Origin: Marchantia polymorpha subsp. ruderalis
Lineage: Eukaryota; Streptophyta; Marchantiopsida; Marchantiales; Marchantiaceae
DNA length: 64,000 nucleotides
Direction: 5' to 3'
Assembly: GCA_037833965.1 (NCBI GenBank)
Contig: AP031356.1
Coordinates: 11,988,501-12,052,500 of the forward strand
This document shows, one piece after another, positions 10,871 to 18,910 of this stretch. The notes under the pieces are model-generated. The model made no database searches. It had not been told where the DNA came from and saw only the letters and a list, made by a program, of their open reading frames with translations. The translations under genes were made by a program, and so were the position numbers. The number at the start of each line of letters is the position of its first letter. Positions within the stretch are counted from its first letter, which is position 1.

Positions 10871-11796
10871 TGAAAAGCTCAGAACTCCAAGGCACGTCAA
10901 CTTCTCGCTCCGAATGGCATTCTGCTTGAAATTTTGCACGCTGATGCGCCCTGCCCTACTCCAGCGTTCCACTCGATTTCAGCTCCAGATCACTCCGAAC
11001 GTAGAAGATACAGCTCCCGTAAGAATCTCTTGCCCTCAAATCTTGAAACTCAAAGCTCGAAAATCAAAATTGGACGCACTCTGACTCTGAAACTCCGTTC
11101 GACCTGAAAATTGACACGCTTGAGCGCTCTACCCAACGTCACAACGCCACAAAATTTCAGCCCCCGTTCACACTCGAGCCCAAAGTTACGGCCCCTACAA
11201 GATTTTGCCCTCCCCTCTCAAAAAGCTCAGACCTCCAAGACACGTCTACTTCTCGCTCCGAATGGCGTTCTGCTTGAAATTTTGCAGGCTGATGCGCCTT
11301 GCCATACTTCAGCGTTCCACCAAGTTTGAGCTCCAGATCACTCCGAACGTAGAAGATACAGCTCCCGTAAGAATCTCTTGCCCTCAAATCTTGAAACTCA
11401 AAGCTCGAAACTGAAAATTGGACGCACTGTGACTCTGAAACTCCGTTCGACCTGAAAATTGACACGCTTTAGCGCTCTACCTAACGTCACAACGCCACAA
11501 AATTTCAGCCTCCGTTCACACTCGAGCCCAAAGTTACGGCCTCTGCAAGATTCGGCCCTCCCCTCTCAAAAAGCTCAGTCCTCCAAGACACGTCAACTTC
11601 TCGCTCCGATTGGCGTTCTGCTTGAAATTTTGCAGGCTGATGCGCCTTGCCCTACTCCAGCGTTCCACCAAGTTTGAGCTCCAGATCACTCCGAACGTAG
11701 AAGATACAGCTCCCGTAAGAATCTCTTGCCCTCAAATCTTGAAACTCAAAGCTCGAAACTCAAAATTGGACGCACTGTGACTCTGAAACTCCGTTC
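10871..11796 (-). repeat. LINE-B 5' UTR monomers (348-bp period, about 2.7 units)
   Basis: Tandem repeat directly upstream of LINE-B ORF1. GCTCCCGTAAGAATC recurs at 11013, 11361 and 11709, exactly 348 bp apart. It contains the shared GAAATTTTGCAG and AAAATTTCAGC motifs. It ends at 11796 against a family-A 3' UTR scrap. Confidence 0.85.
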
Positions 11797-11887
11797 AGAG
11801 TTGGATTGTTTGTATTGTGTTTTTTAGCCTTTTGACCCTTTGGATCCCACGGGCTTGATCTATTTACCATTTACCATTTACCATTTA
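11797..11887 (+). mobile_element. LINE-A insertion reduced to 3' UTR and tail
   Basis: About 65 bp of the family-A 3' UTR, starting AGAGTTGGATTGTTTG, followed by the heptamer tail. No coding sequence remains. The same scrap sits at the same place in the duplicate (63747-63831). Confidence 0.85.
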
Positions 11888-12299
11888 CAAAACCGTTTGC
11901 ACAAGATTGAGAAGTTTGTTTTCAGAATCCATCATGAACCCAACTTTGCAAGATGTTACACAAGCTCAAAGTTTCGGAATAAAAACTTCTTGACTGCAGC
12001 TCCGTTGGGGCTGAAAATTTGCAAGTATGTGCGCACGGCCGTCGTGAACAAGCCCACCAAATCTCAGCTTCTGTTGACACTCCAGCAAGAAGATATGACC
12101 CCCGCAAGATTCATGCTCAAATCCCTAAACTCAAAGTTTTGAAATGACAACTTCTTGAGAGCAGCTCCGTTGGGGCTAAAAATTTGCAGGTATGTGCGCC
12201 CGGCCGTCGTGAACAAGCCCACCAAAACTCAGCTCCTGTTAACACTTTGGAGGAATTGAAAGTGTTACTCCAAGAATTTTTTGAAAGTGCAACGCCAAA
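11888..12299 (-). repeat. LINE-A ORF1 start and 5' UTR, antisense, next to sense copy
   Basis: Minus-strand family-A sequence: the first codons of ORF1 (around the ATG at about 11930) followed outward by about two 165-bp 5' UTR monomers. At about 12250-12300 a short stretch resembles plus-strand ORF1 (TTGGAGGAATTGAAAGTG) joined to a T-rich piece. Plus-strand A 5' UTR then starts. The two A 5' ends are therefore head to head, forming an imperfect inverted repeat with arms of about 0.35 kb. Confidence 0.75.
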
Positions 12300-12711
12300 T
12301 TTTTAACCCCAATGGAGCTGCTGTCAAGAAGTTGTCATTTCGAAACTTTGAGTTTAGGGATTTGAGCATGAATCTTGCGGGGGCCATATCTTCTTGCTGG
12401 AGTGTCAACAGGAGCTGAGATTTAGTGAGCTTGTTCACAACGGCCGGGCGCACATACCTGCAAATTTTCAGCCCCAACGGAGCTGCTGTCAAGAAGTTGT
12501 CATTTCGAAACTTTGAGTTTAGGAATTTGAGCATGAATCTTGCGGGGGCCATATCTTCTTGTTAAAGTGTCAACAGGAGCTGAGATTTGGTGGGCTTGTT
12601 CACGACGGCCGGGCGCACATACCTGCAAATTTTCAGCCCCAACGGAGCTGCTGTCAAGAAGTTTTCATTCCGAAACTTTGAGCTTGTGTAACATCTTGCA
12701 AAGTTGGGTTC
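12300..12711 (+). repeat. LINE-A 5' UTR monomers (165 bp)
   Basis: About 2.5 tandem units of the A monomer. CGGCCGGGCGCACATACCTG recurs at 12441 and 12606. It leads straight into ORF1 at 12712 and probably serves as the element's promoter region by analogy with monomeric L1 5' UTRs. Confidence 0.85.
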
Positions 12712-13446
12712 ATGATGGATTCTGAAAACAAACTTCTCAATCTTGTGCAAACGGTTTTGGAGGAATTGAAAGTGCTACGCCAAGAATTCAAGGCACAAAA
12801 TGTTGCTTTGACTGCTGCAAAGAATGAAATCAGGGAGTTAAAGATTTCTCACAAAAGTTTTGAGAAGATCATGCTCCAAATCTCTGGATCTGTTGAGGAC
12901 ATTCAAGACAAGGTTGGTTCTCAAGCTTCTACTGTTACTACTCCTGCTTTGCATGAATTGGTTGAAACTCTTGAAATGAAAATGAAGTCTTATGCTGAAG
13001 CTACCAAGTCTGCTCATATCTCTTTCTGTCAAGAGCAAGAGATTGAAAAGGCTAATCAATTTGCTCGTATGAAGAATGTGAGGATTTCGGGTCTACCTGA
13101 ATCTGAGAAGGAAGAGGTGAAGAGTGTGGTCACCAAGTTTTTGACTGAAACACTTGATGTTCCTAATTCGGATTTGGCTCATGCTTATCGTATTGGCAAC
13201 AAAGGCGCACAACCTCGTGCCATTATTGTTAAGTTTGTAGATCAAGCTCAACGTGATATGGCTTTAGCTAACAAGGCCATTCTCAAGGGACGGAGGATTT
13301 GGTTAGATCCAGATCTTACACCTCTTCAAGTTGAAGCAAGGAGGAAGGAGCTTGCAAAAGTCAAAGAAGCTCAAGATGCAGGTTTTGTAGCTTATCTACG
13401 TGATAGTCAAGCTATTATCACCAAGGAGATTACTGAAGGAGATTAG
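12712..13446 (+). pseudogene. LINE-A ORF1 with altered C terminus
   Basis: ORF1 from MMDSENKLLN through coiled coil, RRM (KNVRISGLPE) and C-terminal domain (GRRIWLDPDL). It is complete to ...DSQAIITK, where a tRNA-related insertion (13426-13561) replaces the native RRRQSST end with EITEGD and an early stop. The essential domains are intact, so the protein might still fold, but the native TAG CAATCC context now lies behind the insertion (13587-13595). Confidence 0.82.
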
Positions 13447-13561
13447 CGGCTAATGGCCATTCCGGCTCCGCCACCTCAATCTGCATCCATTGAGAGTTGA
13501 ACTAAGGACCTCCCGCTTACAAAACGCGTGCTCTAGCCGACTGAGCTATAGAAGCTCAGCT
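13426..13561 (-). mobile_element. SINE-like tRNA-derived insertion, CAAG target duplication
   Basis: 136 bp absent from all other A copies at this site, flanked by CAAG (13422-13425 and 13562-13565). On the minus strand it starts with a tRNA-Thr-like head and continues for about 60 nt of unrelated sequence (GCGGAGCCGGAATGG region), ending without poly(A) or TTTACCA. This is the layout of a short tRNA-derived SINE or a processed extended tRNA transcript. I recognise no named family. Confidence 0.65.
13483..13555 (-). pseudogene. tRNA-Thr(UGU)-like sequence
   Basis: Reads GCTTCTATAGCTCAGTCGG at the 5' end, with a GCTC/GAGC D stem, anticodon loop TTTGTAA (anticodon TGT) and a T-loop TTCAACT. 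The A box and B box are recognisable. Mismatches occur in the acceptor stem (T3:T70), anticodon stem (28:42) and T stem (49:65 and 51:63). It is therefore probably not a working tRNA gene but the head of a retroposed element. Confidence 0.75.
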
Positions 13562-13589
13562 CAAGAGGAGGAGACAATCATCAACCTAG

Positions 13590-13967
13590 CAATCCGAGAG
13601 ATTGAGGGTGTTGATGTGGACATTTCCAAGACCTCTTGAGTGGTACTACTTTGAGCCTTGATCCACATACATCTAGTTTGCAACTAACTGAGTTGCTCCA
13701 AAACTCTGCTTCTAAGTTCTTTTTGAGACATAAGACCAGGAGAGCTAGAGGTCTTCCTTGCAATGGATGGTTTGACTTTGATTGCAAGCAAGCGAGGGCG
13801 AGATCACTTGATAAATCCTTGGATCTTCACAATCGGCTGATTATGACAAGACTTTACAAAGACTTGGTGAAGTCCAAGAAACGAGCATTTTTGAGGCAGA
13901 AGCAAGAGTGCTTGACAAAGGAGCTCTTGGAGAATCCCAAATCCTTTTGGAGGCGGTTGGTAGTACG
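13590..13967 (+). pseudogene. LINE-A ORF2 piece with endonuclease deleted
   Basis: After the TAG CAATCC boundary, ORF2 starts normally (TTGATGTGGA) but at about 13620 jumps to the CATTTCCAAGACC region. Nearly all of the endonuclease (about 1 kb) is gone. The linker (FFLRHKTRRARGLPCNGWFDFDC) and the early RT-proximal region (SKKRAFLRQKQECL) then continue to 13967, where a LINE-B is inserted. The element could not have mobilised itself after this deletion. Confidence 0.82.
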
Positions 13968-16329
13968 TAAATGGTAAATGGTAAATGGTAATAGATCAAG
14001 CCCGGGGGACCCAAAGGGTCAAAAGGCTGAAAAACAGAATACAAGCGACAGCCACAAACAAGGGAAAAGACCCCAAAGGCCAAACCCTAGCTAGTGCCAA
14101 GAGCACTAGAACGATAACTAATAATGTCCCTAATATAACAACCTAAATCAAAAGGAACTAACTGTAACAAAGAATAAAAATTCTCTACATCTATATTATG
14201 AGTCACTCTAATCTCTGCATATCTAGTACAAGTAAGAAATACATGCTCTTCATCCTCAACTTCTCTTCTATCACATAGCCTACAAATACGTTGACTCCTA
14301 TCAATATTAAGCCAACGTCCTTCCTCAATTCCTAGCCTATGAGATCCAGTTCTATGCCTAGCAATAATATGACGTAAGGACGTAGAGATTCCTGCAAGTA
14401 GGTAATCCTGTTCACAATAAACAAGCATAGGATTCACATGAAGTTGATAAAACTGCATCTTGGTGCCGCGCTTGCTCCAAATAATGTTCAGAAACTCCTC
14501 CTTTAGACGTTCACGTAGTGCTATAGGTTGTAGGTCCCAATCGCGTTCCGTCACATTCCACCTCAAAGACCAAGTTATCACATCCGCTAACCATCCTTTG
14601 GCACGTGTGGCACTCAAAGCCTGAGGAGGAAGGCGAGAAGCATCAAGAGATCTCACCCTTGTGATGTAAGTGATGGTCAAGTATAGAGCTTCAGCCTCTA
14701 GAGGTAAACAACCTGTTTCCGCAAGAAGAATAGCATATGAGGTTTGGTTTCTCACACCCAATTCTTCTTGTAGAAATATCTTCTGCACCCTCTCCACACG
14801 CTCCCATCCTGTCTTCTTACAACCAGGATCCCACACTTGGGTTCCATACAATACTACCGGCAACACTAAGCTTCTAAATAAAAATTTCCTAAGACTCCAA
14901 GACACAAGATGAGCCCTTCTACACCGATTTAGCAATGAATATAGAGCTTTGTAACCACCTTCTACTCTCTTTTGCACACAAAGTGCCCAACTATAATCAT
15001 TAGAAAAATCAATGCCTAGATATTTATAACTCTTCACCTCTTCTAATTGTAGATCCTGGTAATAGAAGGAAAACTTGGATCTAGTGCCCACTATCATGAC
15101 TTTGGACTTCTCTATATTTACCTCCATCTCATTCTGGGTACAAAAGCTAGCCAAAGTGTATAGGTGTTTCTGTAAACTAATTGCATCACGTGCTAGTAAT
15201 ATGATATCATCTGCATACAAGAGAGCTTTGATAACAAAGTTTCCAAGCTTGACACCTTCACTATCACATGCCTCCAACCACTCTTCGATATCATCTATAA
15301 AAACTCCAAATAGAGTAGGAGAGAGAGGACAACCTTGAATCACTCCAATGGTACTCAAAACCTCTTCAGTTTGAGAAGTGTTGATCTTGGCTCGAACAGA
15401 TTGGTAAAGCGTGGCCACAGCTGCTAGAAGATCTGATGGTACTCCAATGACTTGCAGCCTTTCCCATAATAGCTCACGAGGTACGGTGTGAAAAGCTTTC
15501 TTAAAATCAATGAAGGCGCAAAACAAAGCTTTGCCATTGCCCTTCGACTTCTCCCATAAAACACGCAAAGCCAAGATATGGTCAATGGTGTTGTATGTGG
15601 GGCGAAAGCCTGCTTGAAACCGCGCTCTCTTTCGGTGAGATTCAGTCCATGTGCTCAACTTTGACTCCACCAATTTGCCAAACAACTTGGCAAAAACACT
15701 ACCCACCATGATAGTGCGATAGTTTGTCACCAAGTCCTTCCTTCCTGACTTGTGAATAGGCACAATCTTCCGTAATGACCAAGCTGAAGGAAAACCATAC
15801 ATAGCTGCATTCTCTAACGCTTTGGTGAGTCTCGGTCCAATAAGATCTCCTCCCCACTTCAAAAGTTCAATAGAGAGACCATCCAAATCCTCCGATTTAC
15901 CATTTGCTAATTTTCTAACTTGAGTCATCACCTCTGATTCAGAAAATAAGCCTGATGTTCCTTCACAACAAGGCATTGATGCAGCGTTGGGAAAGAAATA
16001 AAGCTTTTCAGCAAAGTCAATCAAACTCTTGGGATCAAGAGTAGGTTTTGAAGACCTTACAGCTAACCGTCTCCAAAAGGATTTGGGATTCTCCATCAAC
16101 TCCTTTGTCAAGGATTCCTGCTTCGTCCTCAAAAAAGCTCTTTTTTTAGACTTCACCAAGTCTTTGTAAAGCCTTGTCAAGGTAAGCCGACTTTGGAAAT
16201 CCAAAGACTTGTCAACTGATCTCATCCTCGCTTGCTTACAATCCAAGTCAAACCATCCATTGCAAGGAAGCCCCCTAGCTCTTCGATCCTTGTGCCGCAA
16301 AAAGAACTTAGAAGCAGTGTCTTTGAGTC
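13968..16329 (-). mobile_element. LINE-B insertion, 5'-truncated, TACG target duplication
   Basis: Complement of the heptamer tail (13968-13990), B-type 3' UTR (CCCGGGGGACCC) and ORF2 up to its linker region. It is flanked by TACG at 13964-13967 and 16330-16333. The host sequence is LINE-A ORF2, which resumes in register after it. The endonuclease and ORF1 are missing through 5' truncation. Two extra bases (16328-16329) lie at the 5' junction. Confidence 0.9.
14087..16327 (-). CDS. LINE-B ORF2 fragment: complete RT and CCHC domains
   Basis: Open frame of about 747 residues from KDTASKFFLRHKDRRARG to SSALGTS. RT blocks in order: LRKIVPIHKSGRKDLVTNYR, QAGFRPTYNTIDHIL, FIDFKKAFHTV (usual D replaced by H in FDTV), QGCPLSP, YADDIILLA and KYLGIDFS. 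The finger is altered to ICRLCDRREVEDEEHVFLTC, with all four metal ligands kept. It has no start codon of its own as a truncated copy. The H in block A follows the catalytic Asp (FID), which is intact. Confidence 0.85.
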   Translation of the reverse strand, partial: LKDTASKFFLRHKDRRARGLPCNGWFDLDCKQARMRSVDKSLDFQSRLTLTRLYKDLVKSKKRAFLRTKQESLTKELMENPKSFWRRLAVRSSKPTLDPKSLIDFAEKLYFFPNAASMPCCEGTSGLFSESEVMTQVRKLANGKSEDLDGLSIELLKWGGDLIGPRLTKALENAAMYGFPSAWSLRKIVPIHKSGRKDLVTNYRTIMVGSVFAKLFGKLVESKLSTWTESHRKRARFQAGFRPTYNTIDHILALRVLWEKSKGNGKALFCAFIDFKKAFHTVPRELLWERLQVIGVPSDLLAAVATLYQSVRAKINTSQTEEVLSTIGVIQGCPLSPTLFGVFIDDIEEWLEACDSEGVKLGNFVIKALLYADDIILLARDAISLQKHLYTLASFCTQNEMEVNIEKSKVMIVGTRSKFSFYYQDLQLEEVKSYKYLGIDFSNDYSWALCVQKRVEGGYKALYSLLNRCRRAHLVSWSLRKFLFRSLVLPVVLYGTQVWDPGCKKTGWERVERVQKIFLQEELGVRNQTSYAILLAETGCLPLEAEALYLTITYITRVRSLDASRLPPQALSATRAKGWLADVITWSLRWNVTERDWDLQPIALRERLKEEFLNIIWSKRGTKMQFYQLHVNPMLVYCEQDYLLAGISTSLRHIIARHRTGSHRLGIEEGRWLNIDRSQRICRLCDRREVEDEEHVFLTCTRYAEIRVTHNIDVENFYSLLQLVPFDLGCYIRDIISYRSSALGTS

Positions 16330-17659
16330 TACGATCTTCTAAACTTACTCTTGATCCCAAGTCTTTGATTTCTTTTGCTGAAAAGCTTTATTTCTTTCCC
16401 AAAGCCTTTTGACCCTTTGGGTCCCACGGGCTTGATCCATTTACCATTTACCATTTACCAATGTTGCATCTATGCCACATTGTGAAGGAAATCCAGGCTT
16501 ATTTTCAGAAGTTGAAGTGATGACTCAACTCAGACAATTGGCAAATGGTAAATGTGAGGATTTGGATGGGCTTTCCATTGAACTTCTCAAGTGGGGAGGA
16601 GATGCTATTGGGCCTATACTCACAAAAGTGTTAGAGGATGCTGCTATTCATGGCTTTCCTTCATCTTGGTCTCTACGGAAGATTGTTCCTATTCACAAAT
16701 CTGGGAGCAAGGCCTTGGTGACAAACTATCGCACTATCATGGTGGGTAGTATTTTTGCCAAGTTATTTGGCAAATTGGTGGAGTCAAAGTTGAGCACATG
16801 GGCTGAATCTTGTCAAAAAAGAGCACAGTTCCAAGCTGGTTTTCGTCCTACATTCAACACTATAGACCATATCTTGGTTTTACGTGTTCTATGGGAGAAA
16901 TCCAAGGGTAATGGAAAAGCTTTGTTTTGTGCCTTCATTGATTTCAAGAAAGCTTTTGACACAGTACCTCTTGAGCTTTTATGGCAAAGATTGCAAACCA
17001 TTGGAGTACCATCAGATCTGGCTGCTGCAAAGAATGAAATCAGGGAGTTGAAGATTTCTCACAAAAGTTTTGAGAAGATCATGCTCCAAATCTCTGGATC
17101 TGTTGAGGACATTCAAGACAAGGTTGGTTCTCAAGCTTCTACTGTTACTACTCCTGCTTTGCATGAAGTGGTTGAAACTCTAGAAGTGAAAATGAAGTCC
17201 TATGCTGAAGCTACCAAGTCTGCTCATATCTCTTTCTGTCAAGAGCAAGAGATTGAAAAGGCTAATCAATTTGCTCGTATGAAGAATGTGAGGATTTCGG
17301 GTCTACCTGAATCTGAGAAGGAAGAGGTGAAGAGTGTGGTCACCAAGTTTTTGACTGAAACACTTGATGTTCCTAATCCGGATTTGGCTCATGCTTATCG
17401 TATTGGCAACAAAGGCACACAACCTCGTGCCATTATAGTTAAGTTTGTGGATCAAGCTCAACGTGATATGGCTTTAGCTAACAAGGCCATTCTCAAGGGA
17501 CGGAGGATTTGGTTAGATCCAGATCTTACACCTCTTCAAGTTGAAGCAAGAAGGAAGGAGCTTGCAAAAGTCAAAGAAGCTCAAGATGCAGGTTTTGTAG
17601 CTTATCTACGTGATAGTCAAGCTATTATCACCAAGAGGAGGAGACAATCATCAACCTAG
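16330..17659 (+). pseudogene. LINE-A ORF2-ORF1 chimera
   Basis: ORF2 resumes after the LINE-B insertion, is interrupted by the 3'-UTR scrap, and then runs through RT blocks (LRKIVPIHKSG, QAGFRPTFNTIDHI, FIDFKKAFDTV). At about 17018 it passes in frame into the ORF1 coiled coil (AAAKNEIRELKISHKS) and on to the ORF1 end and its TAG at 17657. The open frame 16472-17659 (395 aa) thus fuses an RT N-terminal half lacking YADD to most of ORF1. It looks like recombination between two A copies at GATCT-TGGC similarity. No function is implied. Confidence 0.82.
16403..16460 (+). mobile_element. LINE-A 3'-UTR-only insertion
   Basis: 58 bp consisting of the last part of the A 3' UTR (AGCCTTTTGACCC...) plus three heptamers, inserted in the ORF2 sequence TTTCCCAA/TGTTGC. 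The tail's CCA coincides with target CCA at the 3' junction. Confidence 0.85.
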
Positions 17660-17683
17660 CAATCCAAGAGATTGAGGGTGTTG

Positions 17684-18721
17684 ATGTGGAACATAAGAGG
17701 CCTATCTACAACTAAGTATGTGAGTGCACATCCGATTTGGAAGATGGCGGACATCCTCAACATTGTTGAGACTTGGGAGCATGAAAGTAATGTTATTGGA
17801 GAGATACAAGGTTTTACTCTGGTGGGATCTACTTGGAACCATAGAAATCGACGAGCAGGAAGAGGCTTTGGAGGCATTGCTACTTTCATCAGATCTAAAC
17901 TTCTTCCTATGATACATTTGGAAAGCCAAGATATTGGGAAACAATATCATTGGTAAATGGTAAATAGATCAAGCCCGTGGGACCCAAAGGGTCAAAAGGC
18001 TAAAAAACACAATACAAACAATATAACTCCAACTCCATTGGCTTCGTCTTGGATCAATTGGAGGATCTTACAGTTATTTGGCAGTTTGTTACTTTGCACC
18101 ATTATCCATGCAGATCTACTCCACGAGTACTTGCAATCGAAGTCAACCATTCCATCGGCTCATTGGAGATGTTCTCAAATATCAAGACAAAGGTGAAGTT
18201 TTTCTTGTTGGAGACTTCAATGCCCGCATACGTTCCACTCAATTTACACAATTTGATAGTTCCTTGTCTTCCCACTCTTTTGAAGAAAGTAGAGATAGTT
18301 TGTGGTCTAGAGTCTCTTGTGATACTTTCACAAATGATTTGACTGAGCATTTCTTGACTTTTGGAGCCACTTGTAATCTGAAAGTTCTCAATGGTGTTTC
18401 TTTCTTTCCCAACTCTCACTCCAATACATGTTTTTCCTCTACTGGTGTTAGCACTATAGATTATCTTTTGTCCTCTGCCACTAATAGTTCATTTATCTCA
18501 ACGTTTGATATTCTAGAGCCTCAACCAGAATCAGATCATACACCTCTTTTATTTACTCTTTTGTTGTCAACGTCAATCCCTCTCACTACATGTCACTTTG
18601 TTTCTACTTCCCCCAAGTTTTGTTTAGATGCTAGTAAGAAGCAACTTTATAGTGAACATTTCCAAGACCTCTTGGCTTGTACTACTTGGAGCCTTGATCC
18701 ACATACATCTAGTTTGCAACT
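17684..18721 (+). pseudogene. LINE-A ORF2 endonuclease, split by a 3'-UTR insertion
   Basis: ORF2 from ATG at 17684, in the same frame as the preceding ORF1. Endonuclease motifs WNIRGLS, VETWEHES, GDFNARIR, STIDYLLSS and SDHTPLLF are present. The frame is broken at 17953 by an 83-bp minus-strand 3'-UTR insertion and again at 18721 by a truncated A insertion. The remainder of the same ORF2 continues at 18911. Confidence 0.85.
17954..18036 (-). mobile_element. LINE-A 3'-UTR-only insertion, ATTGG duplication
   Basis: Complement of the heptamer tail and about 70 bp of A 3' UTR in ORF2, flanked by ATTGG at 17949-17953 and 18037-18041. The 3' junction shares TGG between tail and target. Confidence 0.85.
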
Positions 18722-18910
18722 CGAGCCTTATGATTTAGGTTGTTACATTAGAGATATTATTAGTTACCGTTCTAGTGCTTTGGGCACTAGCTAGGGGGTT
18801 CTTTTGGTTCTCTCCTAGTTTGGAGTTGAATTGTTTGTTTTGTGTTTTTTAGCCTTTTGACCCTTTGGGTCCCACGGGCTTGATCTATTTACCATTACCA
18901 TTACCATTAC
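18722..18910 (+). mobile_element. 5'-truncated LINE-A insertion, CAACT duplication
   Basis: Last 24 codons of A ORF2 (LEPYDLGCYIRDIISY...), 3' UTR and hexamer-register tail. It is inserted in the ORF2 linker and flanked by CAACT at 18717-18721 and 18911-18915. It produces an apparent in-frame fusion SLQLEPYDL that is an insertion artefact. Confidence 0.87.

Larger units (their letters stand above)
5938..12048. repeat. Segmental duplication, copy 1
   Basis: The ordered mosaic B 3' end(+) / C(-) / A 3' end(+) / B 5' half(-) / A 3'-UTR scrap(+) / A 5' UTR(-) is present again, with the same junctions and near-identical sequence, at 54354-63991. Differences: copy 1 has a heptamer insertion at 6132, about 26 extra bases near 8205, and a deletion at about 8330 where copy 2 carries more LINE-C plus a family-A insertion. 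Copy 1 has three B monomers against four in copy 2. Shared insertion junctions cannot arise independently, so this is duplication of preassembled DNA. Confidence 0.85.

Noticed and set aside
13483-13555. Functional tRNA-Thr gene
   Set aside because: Four stem mismatches and position inside a retroposed insertion with target duplication.
18078-18794. 238-aa ORF as a fusion gene
   Set aside because: Produced by a 5'-truncated LINE-A insertion with a CAACT duplication in ORF2.
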